Part shown: positions 1-13,052 of the stretch, piece by piece | How positions within the stretch are numbered: position 1 is the stretch's first letter | Layout of the letters: each line of letters begins with the position of its first letter | Assembly (NCBI RefSeq): GCF_018687715.1 | Contig: NC_056752.1 | Location: 45,034,501-45,098,500, forward strand | DNA from: Carya illinoinensis | Lineage: Eukaryota > Streptophyta > Magnoliopsida > Fagales > Juglandaceae | DNA: 64,000 nucleotides | Reading direction: 5' to 3' | Translations under genes and position numbers: made by a program | Notes under the pieces: generated by a model | What the model was told of the DNA's origin: nothing | The model's input: the letters and a program-made list of their open reading frames with translations, nothing else | Databases searched by the model: none

Positions 1-385
1 TTGTATATTTTTCTATTAAAAGCACACATACGGATGTGGCCAAAACTCCCAAAACTTTTGTTTCTTTTTTTGAAAATGTATTTATTTATTAAAAATAAGA
101 GCTTAATAATAAAATTGAAATCCTGTTCTGCTTCCAAAAGGAAAAAATGGAATGCGGCCACTTCCACATATTGATCATAGCAATTTGATTAATGGGTACA
201 TGCATAGTCCAACAAAATAATGATTATAAATAATGGCTGCATGGCTATTGATCAATGTGTATTAATACATTGTTTTCAATTACGAAAAAAGAACCAATTA
301 AAAATAAATAAATCTTGATGAAGAGTAGGAAACGAGCCGGAATATGGAATTTCAACTATGGAGGCAAATTTTGACCAATATATGG

Positions 386-400
<15 letters not shown>

Positions 401-436
<36 letters not shown>
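401..436. repeat. (GA)18 microsatellite
   Basis: Eighteen uninterrupted GA units directly follow a TA run at 388-400. The length suggests a polymorphic marker. Confidence 0.95.
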
Positions 437-440
<4 letters not shown>

Positions 441-2320
441 CGTGTGTGTGGTCTATGACGGCAGGCTTGGCCATCCGCCAGCCTCATAACCAAAGCCTTT
501 TCCTTCTAAAGTCGTGTGGCCTGATGTCTAATACACCAAAAACAATTAATGCAACGTTTTTTGTTTTGATTTTTTGCAAGTTTTCTAGCCCCAACAATCA
601 TCTACAATATACGAATTGAACCTTTATTATTACATTTTATTGACATCATGGTAGTATGGCCGGTTTAACAGAAAATTAGTAATAAGCGTGGTTCCTGTAT
701 ATTGCACATGCCATTAATTATTCTTAGGAATTATAGAGTATGAATGTGTGCGATTTGTTAAATTTATTCTACAATAAAAATAATTTTAGATTTTAAGATA
801 CATGATATCAAATTATATTATTTTATAAATGAGTAATATTAGTTAAATATAATTATAAATTGTGCAAGTACCGCATATTCATTTTAATAAAAATAATATT
901 ATTATTTTTAAAAAATTAATTTTTCATATAAGTCTTATATTTATTCACTTTTTTTATAAAAAAATATATATTATTTGTATACTGGTAAATATTATTTATC
1001 TTTATTAATTTATTTTTGTATAATTATAATATATTTCTCTAAAAGGCCGAGCTATTATGCCCGCAGGGCGGATCACGTGCCGCTCAGGCCAATTTTTTTT
1101 TCATATTTTTAAAAAATAAAAAAATACAACAATATATTAAAAATTATTTCTTTAATTATTAAATAAATAAGTAATTTACTGAACGGCATACTGGGCAAAG
1201 TAGTTTTTTCCTTGTTTAAAATGATTACTTCTCCGGGATGGATGCAAGTGAGCTGTTTGATCGGGTCAAGTCAAGCTAGCAAATGAATAATTACCAAGAT
1301 TGGGGTGAGAAAAGAACAGACAATAAATGGTCAAGTCAATATTGTGGGCTATTTGTCAATTCAGCAAATCTGCATGTGCACGTCGTTTTTTAATTTGTAA
1401 TGCTAATAATTTTTTAGATTAAAATTATATTTTGTAGCCATTTATTTATTCTGCAGTCAGTATTCTCTGTAGATTTATCCAGGGAAAGGTTGCTACACGA
1501 AGAAGCTGCAGTCAAAGAACGAAAACAATAATAGGAATGAATATCCATCATACATGCTTAGTGCTGCATCTGCTGCATACAGCTAGCATGCATGCACGTT
1601 GTAGATAAAGGCATGCAATATTATATATATGCATGAATCTTTTTAGTTAGTTATATTATATGTCTGCATGCATAACTCAGAATTGGGGATGATCTGGCTG
1701 TACAGTCAAAGACGAAATAAATAGAAAAGAACTCCCTCCCAATAAGTTAATGAATCTATCGTATGCTAAAGTACAATCTTCGCTTGCAAACCATGCATAC
1801 ACTATTAATATATCCCTTGATCTCTAGTTTACAAGTGGTGCTTCAAGGTTAATTGATCTTTTATCGTACTGTAGCCTTAAATATATTCTAAATACAGTGA
1901 AGGCTGCAGGATTAAGATAATTTAGTAGGGATTTACGCGACCGAAAACGACTTTGATATATATATAGTTGTTAGAATTAATTAGAAAATTAATGATCAGT
2001 AATACTATACATATATGACTAAATAATATTGATATATAAGCCTAAAATGTACAAACTCCGTGTAGAATTTTATTAAAAAAAAAAAAAAGTGGATATTACA
2101 CTGAAAAAAATAAATAAATAAATCACTGTTTTTTTTTAATGGTGGCAGTCACTTTTTACAAAAGATTTGCGCAAGACTAGTAAGAGATCGATTACATTAA
2201 TGTCGCCCAAAGATTTAAGATTGTCTGATAAATATGGTCCTGATCATGACTCCTCACCTCATAATTAATACATCAGAAGATGTGAATTAAATATTTAATT
2301 AAGATTTGTTAGATCTCATT

Positions 2321-2347
2321 ATATATATATGTGTGTGTGTGTGTGTG
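2321..2347. repeat. Compound (AT)n(GT)n microsatellite
   Basis: Five AT units are followed directly by about eight GT units, ending before GATC. Confidence 0.9.
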
Positions 2348-3283
2348 ATCAATATTGACTAGTCTGCATGCATGCGCATAATTCTCCAATAATATTTTGA
2401 CTATTCAAGATTTTCACTCCGGTCATCCCACTTAATTAATTTCTTTAGACTGATAATGTTATCCCCCACTAACTTTATGCATGCCATTTGTCCATTAGTC
2501 GTAATCGATTCCTTTACGACTCTTCTTTTTAGCACTGTTATTTATGGCATGTTTTATTGTATGTGTCGAGAAATTTCCTGTTCATGTCCAAGCAGCCCAT
2601 GATGGAATATGACACAGAGAGAGCTAGAGAGACGATCGACGTTGCAGCTTGCTTAATTAAGTACTCTTTAATTGTATACAAGTTACCAATTATTAGTCAT
2701 ATATGATGACTAATCATGGTAATTAAGGATCATCAATGCCGCATGGATGCAATATTCATACATGACTGATGTATTACCTCTTCTTTTGTTTTTCGCTAGC
2801 TAGCAGTTTCGTCTCATTAAACCGGTCGGAAGATATCATAGAGTGAGAGGAAAAAGAAAAAAAATGTACGTTTTACGTACGTACAGTGAATTCTATATGT
2901 ATATGTTTCTAAGAAGGCGAATTCAGGGCTTGATTTGGTGATTCCAATTTAAATCACATCCAATATGAAATTGTCGATAAGTTTTACGTACAGCATATAT
3001 TTATATGTAGGAGAAATGAAGTCTGATTCAACTGCTTGTCTTGTTAGAAATAAGCATTATATATATAAAAGTGAGTTCTGTCTTTCTGGAATTTTGACAC
3101 ACACACATATATCTATATATATATATATATATAATTATAGAGTATCCTGATCTTGAAGTTAAAAAATAAAAAACAATATTTTTGTAATTGGTATTCGAAA
3201 GTCAAGTATAGAGCCCCCAGATTGTATGCTCCAACTGATCATATATAGAAAGAAAGAAATATCATGTTGCGGCAAAAATACAT

Positions 3284-3327
<44 letters not shown>

Positions 3328-5110
3328 GGTTAAAAATCAAAACAGAACAAGTAAATTAAGAGGATAGCGTCGTACGTAGGTACCCCTAAATGGGAAATCT
3401 CAAATTATATATCCAGCTTCCTTAATTACCTGAAGCTATATATTAAATTATATGGCTAACCTCGTAATCACTCATTAATTATGCTCTTATTCGACCATAT
3501 TGGATTTATTGTATTAATCTATAATGTTTTGGGAATTAATCAATACTGTTCTAACTTTTTGTCTTCCTCACGCCCTACATATTTTCTCGAAATGCATACT
3601 GACACAGACCCCTTCAAATGGGTAAAATTTGAATGATTCCCAGAGCCAACCAATCTTGAACCCAAAAAAATCTACCCACGATCATAATTAGCTAGCTAGG
3701 TCATATAAATGACTGGGTAAATTCTCCCACCATTTGCAATGTGACAAGGGTGTTTAATTTAAATTAAATTACTGCATCTTTTTTAGATTTTACATGGATT
3801 GGTTGATTTTGTCACCAGTAAGTACGTCAACTCAGTAATGAAACATATTGGGCCAGGATGATCACTTCATCGTTTCTAGATTGGCAATTAATGTGCATGC
3901 GAACATGCAAGCTGCATATCCACTCAATGGGGTTCCCATGTCAACTGTAGGCAGCATCAAACGCGTACGTTCGTTCTTGATGCAGCAAAAATTCAAACAT
4001 CTGTAGTACTTTAAGATAAGGTTTGCAAAATATTCTAATATCTCTCAGGGAGGAAACACAGAGATCCGACTATTGCCGGATCAAATTCAAACTTGGATTG
4101 ATCATGCATGGGATTGAAGAAATATCAAAGAATTAGGTAATACTGGACCAGGAAAACGGGTATTACGTATGATTTCTGTTATAAATTAGTTGTAAATTGT
4201 GTGGTGTTGAATTAGTGGGCGAAAGTTTCAATGTCCCTACTCTTTTAATGCGGGATCTAGATGCTTGCTTGATCTCTTGGTGCAGAGGGAATTTCGAAAG
4301 TCTTTGCCAATTGAGCTAACGAGAGAAGAAAACCAATAACATCATCGTACGTGGTGGATCACAAACTCAAACTGCTGATGCGAAAAAATGTACCATGATG
4401 ATAAGGGGTATCCCATAATTATAGAAGTCCAATTACTGGACTAGCGGTGGCCCATTTGTGTATAATTTGTCGCTGTCTTGTCACATCAGGCTTTAAATTT
4501 GACATAAGCAAGCCCATGGATCAAATCGACACCTTGGATTAATTTGACCGTCACACAATTTTCAGGATCGAATCTTAAAAAAAGATTCAGATTATCTTGT
4601 TTTAATAATTTAATATTGTAAACAGTAATATGTCAATTTTAGTAATTTAAGATGCGATTGCAAAACCAAGACGCAAAATGCATTCATCTCTTAGAAAATT
4701 TATCGAGTGGTAATGGTATTGGCATATGAAGCCAAGGGGTGCTGTACTTAGCTTATGGATAATCCAATACAAAACCTAGCACCATTCGAGATACCAATAA
4801 TACTCTTTTTTTTTTTTTGGCCTCGTCCGGTCAGGGCCCATGTTTAATTTAACACAAAGAAGCACACTAAGGTAATAATATTAACCAAGACAGGAACGAA
4901 CGAGTCAAACGACCGCCCAAAAAAAAAAAAAGAGGTTCTCTTAGTATCTCCTGTTGAACTCTAATAATAAAGATGATGTGCATCGTTTTAGCAGGATTCG
5001 GAAGAGAAGTCAGGTGATTTCTTGAAGATATGAAGAACGAAATACCCTTTCGTGCATGGTCAAGGGCATGTGAGGGAGGATAAAAAGAAGAGCCGTACAT
5101 AGCAATCAAA

Positions 5111-5206
5111 AGTCATTCCTTCTGGAAGATGTTCCCAAGTCCTTCACTACAGAACCAAAGTCATTCCTTCTGGAAGATGTTCCCAAGTCCTTCACTACAG
5201 AACCAA
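5111..5206. repeat. Perfect 48-bp tandem duplication
   Basis: The 48-bp unit at 5111-5158 is repeated without a mismatch at 5159-5206. On the minus strand one frame runs through both copies, each giving a peptide containing VVKDLGTSSRRND. No family is recognised, so coding potential is unproven. The perfect identity implies a recent duplication. Confidence 0.9.
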
Positions 5207-5824
5207 CAAGGCCTTTTCAAATTAAACAAATCATTCCGGCAATTTGCAACCCTCCGGATTAAGGTTTTCTTGTGGTTAATACTTTCCCGTGTTGGGCTGC
5301 CTGCATAACTTTGAAACGTTCTTCTAATTTTATTAAGAACCACGCTGCCTGTCCAGAGAGAGAGAGAGAGAGAGATGCGTTCAACAAACAAGGCCGAGTC
5401 AAAGAAAATTAAAAATAAAAGAATAGACGCAAGCTTGTGCTTTTGTGTGTGTTAAAGGAGGGGGGGGGGGGGGGTGTTATAAATTAATCTGCAATTATAC
5501 CTTCAGAAGATTCTTGCCTGTGACGAATAAATATATATATTGTTCACTCTCTCTTTTTCCCGATTATACAATAATACTTACACCTCAATTGGAAGAGAAA
5601 CAGAATTGGGTAAGAACCCTAAGGTGAAAAGAATACATAAATTAAGGAGGCATTTCATTGCTAAAGACAAGCTAATTATGCAACGCAGCCATCCTGAATC
5701 AACCTAGTCAGCCTGACTTAAAGAGAAAATTCCTAGGATACAGTAAAACACAGTCTCTCTTTTAACTCCTACAACCTGCAATTACACTGGATGTTTGTAT
5801 AGCAATTCCTTCATCGAGTACAGT

Positions 5825-8800
5825 TCATCTCAAGCTCAAATCAGGATCATCTTCCTCGTCAAATTCTTGTTCACTTGATGGCCTGATTCTCTTTCCATCT
5901 CTTGATGCTGTTCTTCCCTTCTTTGGCTTCCCCCTAAATATGGTTTGCGTTATGCATTGAAAGATGCCGAAAGAATTTCTCTTGAATGGTAAATTCGGTA
6001 TAATTAATTATGATTTTTAAACATTTATTTATTTATTTTATTTTTTTCGCTACCGATATTCAGTACTTCAATGCATTGAGACGGAAAGGTACACTTACTG
6101 GCCATTGGTGGGGAAGCTTCCACCCTTAGACCGACCTGGACCAAAATCGGATCTTCCATCTGCAATGAATAGAAGGAAGAGGGAGAAAATAAAAGAATTA
6201 CGGAATTTCCAACCTATCATTTTCGGACAGAAGGAATATATGTAAACAATGGATATGGGTTCACCATCGCGCCCAACTCCAAGTTCTTCAGCCTGAACAT
6301 AGAAAAACAATTTAAGAGATCAGTCCTGTCAAGTCTGAATATATCTCTACCCTATGTGAGATGCAGCCTCATCATAACCATTTCGCGATTTCAGCTTCTG
6401 GTAGAAAACAGAATAAACATCGCACAAACATGATAAAAGGGAAGCAAACTCATTCAAAGAAGGTAAAGTGGCGGCAAAAAAAGAGCGCCCCCCCCCCCCA
6501 AAAAAAAAAAACATTCCGGGGGGCGGTGGATAAAAGTGATTAGCAGATAGATCATAGAAGTAGATGAAAAAGAATCCACTTTTTTTTCTATTGGCAGGTA
6601 CAGGAATTGTTTATCTTAAATCAACATTGCAAACAACAATTAGCTCAAAAAGATTCATATGAGAAATATAGATTGAGAGGTGACCACTTTGTACTTCATA
6701 ATCTCCCCATGGTATTTCTCCATTAATTTGTATGCTCCTTCAATTAAATATATGAGCACAGATCCCCAAAGTGAGAAGGGTAAAAAGAGTCTTAATACAT
6801 CATCAAATTTTATATTTCTCAGAAAATATAGCTTTGAATAAACTTTTTCCAATCTCTAAACTTTACTTGAATCATTTCTCAATTGAAAAACATATACTTG
6901 CCTTCAACATGTGATCGCATTGGACATCCCACACCCCTTTTTATTTTTTTCATCCCCAATTATCTGAACCAGAAAATGATTTCAGATTCAATGCTTTAGG
7001 ACATATTTTGTAAAACGCCCTTTAAGATACATCATTTTTTGTTTTATATAAGTAAATTTGATTAATATCAATAGGTGTAGCCAAGTACACAAGCTGTATA
7101 AAAGAAAAAACAACTAGCTAGGAAGAAGCCCTATATTTGCCTTGGGTGCAAGCCCAATCTACATCTAGAGTTCTATTAACATAAGCAAAGTTGTGAGGTT
7201 ATAGGTGCACAAGATCAATGGCATTCAGTCTAACATGGAGTTTTCAGCATCTACAAGAAGATAATTCTGTTTGATCTTGAAGAACTTCATCAAATAGAAT
7301 GTGAAATTCAATACATACTGCTGGTGAGGTAACTGAAGACAATGAGAAGAGTCTATCTTCAGGCTGGAATTTCCTGGACCTCTTTAAGCTGCAGGAACAG
7401 TTTTAGGCAAAACTTTTGTCACAAAAATCTAGTCAAAAGTCACAATTGAATATTTCACATTCACTGCAAGCACCGAAACAATGCATACAGATGTAAGAAT
7501 ACCTTGTACATAGGAACCAACGTTGTCTTGGTAATATGGTTGCAATTAATAAATCAAGTCAACAATCACGCAATTGAAGTTTCTAATACATACTTATTTT
7601 GGAAAGGACATTATAATTGATATATTAAGTGAAATCATAAGGTATTTCAGAAATAGCAATAAAAAGCAAGTAATTTAAGAAGCTTCAAGTGTCTGTTTTA
7701 GAACTAAAATGAAAAGTTCATGATTCTCATCTGATATCATAATATCCAAAAGCAGCAGATTTGAATGCAATTGTTCATACACCCCCTGTGATAATCAATT
7801 TTCTTTGTATGCCTGTTCAGCAGTTCACTCCCTACAAGATATGAAAGATGAAATATTTTATGAACTTTGGTTTCAAATTTTATTTTTAAAATGTAACGTC
7901 TACAAATTATCCTTCAACATGCCTAGAGCTTCACAAAGAAATTTTCAATGTCTCCTGATCTTTACACCAACGATCAGGTTCCTTCCTGATATTCTACTTA
8001 TCAAATAAAAGTTCCCTCATTAAAAAATAAAAGAAGAGTGAGCTCACTGTGCTCGCAACCAGTTGCAGTTTCTCATTTCAAGCTTTGTAACTATTATATT
8101 GTTTGCATATATTGTAAGACTACTCGCGCTACAACCCTGCAAGCAACATAACGAGGAGCTGCTTATGATCTTCACACATCATCTGCACCCATAAAAGAGT
8201 AAATTTTCCATTCAAACATGCACAATTCGTTGACCAGAATCGCTTTCCATGTGATGCAGATTAACAACCACTACAATTAGAAAGGAAAAACATACAATTC
8301 GCATTCAAATCACCAGGAAGAAATGGGATATGTATTTGCATGGCAAGGAATCGGTGCATTTACTGTCTAGAATTCAATTACTTTGTTGTGTTCTTGGACG
8401 AAGAAAGAAAGCCTTCAAAACCTTTCAATACGTGCCCAAAATGGCTGGAATCATGCAAGTAGCTCGTCTCAAGCTCATAAACCTACAATTTGATAACACG
8501 GGTAATCTTTAGCTTAGCTCAAAAGTTATACTTACAAAGAATATGAATATGGGTGTTTTGCAAGAAATGAGTGTACTGAATAAAGAAGTAAATCATTAAA
8601 TTAAGGAAAACAAAGAAAATAAAGAAAATGAAACCATTGGGAATTCAACTACTTCACTGTGCTTTGCATTTTCAAAAAGAGGGCATAATAAAAGGCATAA
8701 ACGTTACTTACCCAAAACAATTAAAAGATAAAAAGCACAAATCCTCATTATGTTATTTACTTTCCATTTTGTTTTGCTTAGTTTTCTTCGCAACCAAATA

Positions 8801-9146
8801 GAGTCGAATTACCTGCTTTTCGATGTTCCGGAGCTCTTCTTGAAGCTTCTCCCTCTTGCTCAACAGAGACTGGAGTAAGGCCGTAGGATTTGTAGAACCT
8901 CTTTGCCCTAAGAACATTTCATGCAGACCACAAATTCAAAGAATTCTAAATTAAGCCCGAGAGGGAAAATTATAAAATAAAATAAAATATAACAACCGAT
9001 TTCCCAGAGAATCGGAGGCAGGAAATAGTAAGTATTGTAAAGTTGAAATTGGAAAAAGATTGATTCTCTCTAATTTTCCGCGGATATTTTGGGGGGGATG
9101 AGAGTAAAAAATTCGGGTATGGTTGCAAGTTACCGTCGGAATCCAT
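5825..9146 (-). CDS. EAF6: Chromatin modification-related protein EAF6 (NuA4/MEAF6 subunit), 7 coding exons
   Basis: EAF6 is a small accessory subunit of NuA4-type MYST histone acetyltransferase complexes and acts in the nucleus. Coding exons on the minus strand, in order, are 9134-9146, 8813-8907, 8382-8482, 7319-7388, 6265-6292, 6099-6159 and 5825-5933. All introns are GT-AG and the joined frame is 477 nt (158 residues), a normal length for plant EAF6. The protein starts MDSDGQRGSTNPTALLQSLL. The NuA4 coiled-coil core (KREKLQEELRNIEKQVYELE, about residues 22-41) leads into a conserved stretch with GHVLKGFEGFLSSSKN. The rest is a low-complexity basic-then-acidic tail ending EEDDPDLSLR. The first coding exon is only 13 nt. 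The start codon is fixed by the family N-terminus. I am confident of the family from memory of plant homologues; which acetyltransferase it joins is inferred. Confidence 0.9.
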
Positions 9147-9287
9147 TTTCGCGGCGGATTACAAATCCCGAGAAAGGCTTGAAAAATCTTTCTACAATTA
9201 AGCGCTACGGCCTAGGGCAGGGAGCGAGCCTGTGCTTTAGATAGAGCCTTTGGAGTTCGGATTGAATGGACAAAGAGCTTGATTGAA

Positions 9288-9435
9288 AAAATCGTATAAT
9301 TATATATTAATATATTATAATTAGATAAAAAATAAATTTTATTAAAAATAATGTTAATTTAAATTTTAAATATAAATAAATCAATATTAATATACAAATT
9401 AATACTTAATTTTATTTATATATAATAAAACTCTT
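9288..9435. mobile_element. MITE-like element, family B copy
   Basis: This AT-rich segment has roughly mirror-image halves around a core resembling TTTTATTAAAAATAATRTTA, and ends in complementary runs of ATTAATAYATAATT type. Related copies lie at about 37091-37257, 39705-39905, 40087-40275 and 47940-48108. No coding sequence is present. Boundaries are approximate because I could not define target duplications. Confidence 0.55.
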
Positions 9436-10829
9436 TTAAATTTAAGCGTTCGCTCCTAAAATCATCACATTTTTAGCTCTAATTCGTCCCTCAGTTTTAC
9501 AGAAACTGTTTTTATAATCTTTCAAAACTCACTCTCAAATCCAAATAACACCTTACTATAAATTGAAAGGTTGGTTTGTGTCGATTTTTCACTTAATGAT
9601 ATTGCTTTGAATAATTTTATAACTTATCTTTACAATTTGGGTCCCACCGGCTACTTCCCCATCCCTACTCTAATCATCCCCCCTCCACCTGTACACGCTG
9701 GACGTGTTACCGAGACAAGACTGTCAGGATAAATTCCCTTGTCTAGATTGAATTCATGATTCTTAACCATGATAAATATATATGTCACATTTTATTTAAT
9801 AAAATAAAAATAAAAATAAAAGTAATATAGTATATAAAATTTTTTTAATTTTAAATATGTAAACCAAGTTTGAGGCCAGTGAGGATTTCATTTTTATATA
9901 AATTTAAGAATAATTCTACATGTAAGTCAGCATGTAAAGCCATACTTTTCATATCATTAACATGTTTAATACCATTGACATGATATTACTTAATTTGTAA
10001 AAACTTTAAATTTAATTTTTTTTTTTTTTTTATAAATCAAGTCTTGTCCTGTCAATATATATTTTACAGATCAACTTGTAAAATTAAGTTTTAAACTTAA
10101 ATCTCACATCAAAACCAAATCCAATCAATGCCATCTAAGATCCATATTCCTTCAAGACCAAATCCCTGTATGGATTTGTGAGGACAAGACCCACAACTAT
10201 GTTGGGTCTGTGATCGTGTTGGATAACGTTTCTTTTAGACCCACAACCTTGATTGTAACAGTTTCTGCCTTTGAGGTCCATGGCTCGTCGCCCTTCAAGA
10301 CCCAGGTGTGGTTGTGGGTCCATGCATTCGAAACTCTCAGCCATGGTCGTATGTGTACTAGACCCCGGCTTTGAGACTCACGGCCATGGGCGAGTTTGGA
10401 TGACCTACCTCCCAGTCACACTATAACCTTTTAGTTGAATTAAGTTTGGCACAACTACCATTCGTTTTTAAAAAAATAGTGCCACAGCTATTTATAGTTT
10501 AACAAATCTAATTCAAAAAATTGACCTCACGTCACATAAGATTTATCTGACCATTTACTTTAGAATTCTATAAGATTAGTTAAAGTGCGTGCAAATTAGC
10601 TACGATATCCACCGATATTAAAAAAAATAAAAATTTAATAAATTAACGTAGTTTTATATAATTCGTTAGATTTATTGTACAATCAAAATAATTTTAGAAT
10701 CCAACAAATTTATGATATTACTTTTGTATAATTTATTTATGACTGTAATATTTCTCTAAAAGATATTTGTAAAAAATATGAAAAAGTAATCTTGAGTAAT
10801 GTTATATACAAACCACAATTACGTAAAGA

Positions 10830-10975
10830 GAAATGATATTTGTAATCATAGAGTGCGCAGACGCCACACACTTATTTTAATAAATAAATAAATAAATATA
10901 AGATATATATAAAATATATATATATATATATATTTTTAGTCACTATAGGCAGTTTATATATGGCTTCTCTATTGA
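10830..10975. mobile_element. MITE-like element, family A copy (degenerate)
   Basis: It begins with the GAAATGATATTTG-type end shared with the copy at 37685 and ends in a TATATATGGC-type inverse. The middle is AT-rich. Ends are approximate and similarity is weaker than for the other family A copies. Confidence 0.4.
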
Positions 10976-11702
10976 TTTTGGGATTGTTACAAATGTTTTT
11001 GCATAAATTTTTATAGTTAAAGCTGGTCTTTCTTTATATTACCAACTGAGTTTTTATAATGTCATTATTGAGTTGGATGGTTGCTGGTAGTTAACTGGTA
11101 TTAAAAAATAAAAAGGAAAACCTTTAACAAGTTTCTAAGTTTTGATGTGCAACATAATATAGAGAGAAGGTAATGGTATGACAGATGAATTAGATAACCT
11201 TTAAGTGACATTTATTACTTTAGATGAATAAGAATTTTACAATTACCAAGGAAACTGCATGGGATTTTTGTTATTGATAAATCTGGTTTCCAAACTTTCG
11301 ATGAAACTTTTTTTAACACTAGCTTTTATTTCTATTATTGTACTAGATGGTATGGAACAATTATCTTATGTATTAGTTTTTCTTAGAATATATAATTTTA
11401 CAAGGGATTTGATTTTGGTATTAACGTAAACCCTTAAAACTCTTCCACTATTTGTAAAATTATTCATCCGCCATAAAAGATAATTATTAATAAAATTGTA
11501 AGTACCGTCTCTCCTTAAAATAATGCCTAATAAATGTTTCAGACCACTATGTATTTATTTTTCTCCCTGTCTAAATCTTAGAGCTAAATAAAAAAAAATT
11601 TTAAAAGAAAAATTATCACCATTTATTCATCAAAAAAACTTATATTTATGACTGAATATATTCTAAGATGTCATCATATCAAATATGACATTATAAATTA
11701 AA

Positions 11703-11707
11703 ATAAT
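11703..11707. other. Target-site duplication, left copy (ATAAT)
   Basis: ATAAT directly precedes the TG that opens the Copia LTR and matches 13048-13052 after its terminal CA. Confidence 0.85.
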
Positions 11708-13047
11708 TGTTGCCCAGATGACTAACACAAGAGGGGGGGTGAATTGAGTTGTATTAAAAAAAATAACAATTATAAATCAAATATATAATATAAAATATAA
11801 ACAAAATATGAAATAACAATAAATATAAGGAGTAAGGGTAAGAGAGAAGCAAACTCAGTATGTTAACGAGGTTCGGCCCCACTGCCTACGTCCTCGCCTC
11901 AAGCTACCCCTTGAGGATTCCCAAATTCACTATTCAACCTCCTTCAGGTGGAGATAGAAACCTATTACACCTTTGAACAACACCGCTACAAAGGATCCGT
12001 GTAGAACACCCTCTACACTTGCAATCACCTTACACGTGGTGATTCAACTATTCCCTGTGTAGAATACTTTCTACACACACAAGGGTTATACACACCCTTT
12101 TTCTGATACAAAAGCTAATAGTGGGTAGGTTATCAGAAAACACTCCTCAACGAGTGAAATAAGAACAATACAGCGCAAGCTATATCTCTCAAAATGAACA
12201 AGGATTAAGGCTCAATGTTTAGAGAAGAGAGAATGAAAGCTTTGAATGAATGTTGTATGCTCTTGGTGTTGTAAATGTGAAGCTCTCAAATGATCTATTT
12301 ATAGGCATATGAGACTTCATATTCAAATTTAAAAAGATTCACATGTCAAAGACAACATCATTCACTTTTTCAAAAAATTCAAATAAAAGGTTCTTCTTTT
12401 TCAATTGTCAAAGACAACATCATTCACTTTTTCAAAGAATTCAAATAAAAGGTTCTTCTTTCTCAATTGTCAAAGACAACATCATTCACCTTTTCAAAAA
12501 AATCAAACCTAATCTTTTACTTTTGGCATATGACAAAATGAGCACACTTTCATTTTCAAAAAATTCAAACCTAATCTTTTACTTTTTGTATAAGTCTAAA
12601 AAAGCATCAATCACTTTTGAAAATATTCAAATAAAACATGCACATGTGAAAGATGACAATCAATCATCTTTAATATTTTCAAAGTTCAACCTTTTAATCA
12701 AGGCATGCACATGCAAAAGATGACAATCAATCATCTTTCAAAATTTTCAAATTTAATTTTCAAAAATATTCATGCACATGTGGAAAATGTATTTTAATGC
12801 TTTATGATAAAATATTAATTTTGAGCATTAATCCTAATTTCGAATTTTGAAGAGATTTACAACATTACTCTATAATTTTAATGTGAACTTGTTCCCTTCT
12901 TGCTCATGCTTGTTTCCTTGATGTGCTTGACTCCATTGTGTAGACAACTTGAGCTTGAGACTTCTTTATTCTTTGAATTCATTTGTTATCATCAAAATCC
13001 ATATGTAGATTTATAATCACATGAAACTTGAAACCTTGAGTTCAACA
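11708..13047 (-). mobile_element. Copia solo LTR, SIRE/Maximus-like
   Basis: This 1340-bp block starts TGTTGCCCAG and ends GAGTTCAACA, so it has the TG...CA ends of an LTR, and it is flanked by the 5-bp repeat ATAAT. Read on the minus strand it opens TGTTGAACTCAAGG. Further on come TTTTGATGATAACAAATG and, near the far end, a CACCCCCCCTCTTGTG motif. These are features I associate with SIRE/Maximus-lineage Copia LTRs. There is no gag, protease, integrase or reverse transcriptase next to it and no second copy in the window. It is therefore best read as a solo LTR left by recombination between two LTRs. Internal tandem repeats lie at 12346-12531. The lineage name is from memory. Confidence 0.85.
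12346..12531. repeat. 62-bp tandem repeats inside the Copia LTR
   Basis: Three copies begin with TCAAAGACAACATCATTCAC at 12346, 12408 and 12470, a period of 62 bp. The third copy diverges at its end and leads into related, more decayed TTTCAAAAAATTCAAA segments up to about 12760. The repeats keep a plus-strand frame open, which explains the long open frame there; it is not a gene. Confidence 0.85.
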
Positions 13048-13052
13048 ATAAT
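13048..13052. other. Target-site duplication, right copy (ATAAT)
   Basis: ATAAT follows the terminal CA of the LTR and matches 11703-11707. Confidence 0.85.

Larger units (their letters stand above)
1..5824. other. Intergenic region, no gene supported
   Basis: No reading frame here looks like a gene; the open frames are short, AT-rich and without recognisable domains. The stretch holds microsatellites ((GA)18 at 401-436, an AT/GT compound at 2321-2347, TA repeats near 3297-3321, GA repeats near 5357-5374, a G run at 5460-5474) and many CATGCATG motifs, for example near 1585-1600 and 2365-2375. It also holds a perfect 48-bp tandem duplication at 5111-5206. The end nearest 5824 should include the 3' untranslated region of the EAF6 gene. 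A non-coding RNA cannot be excluded from sequence alone. Confidence 0.6.
9147..11702. other. Intergenic region with MITE-like repeats
   Basis: Just upstream of EAF6 lies its presumed promoter. An AT-rich inverted-repeat element (family B) sits at about 9288-9435, and a family A element lies near 10830-10975. A more GC-rich patch at 10130-10420 has three imperfect CCATGG-centred repeats and repeated GACCCACAAC motifs. The open frame there has no recognisable product. No gene is supported. Confidence 0.55.

Noticed and set aside
7020..7200. Possible LINE- or Copia-derived fragment in an EAF6 intron (AGCCAAGTACACAAGC motif)
   Set aside because: It reminded me of a common dispersed plant repeat, but no ends, tail or target duplication could be shown.
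12343..12723. 126-codon plus-strand open frame
   Set aside because: It lies inside the Copia solo LTR and follows its 62-bp tandem repeats; no protein family is recognisable.
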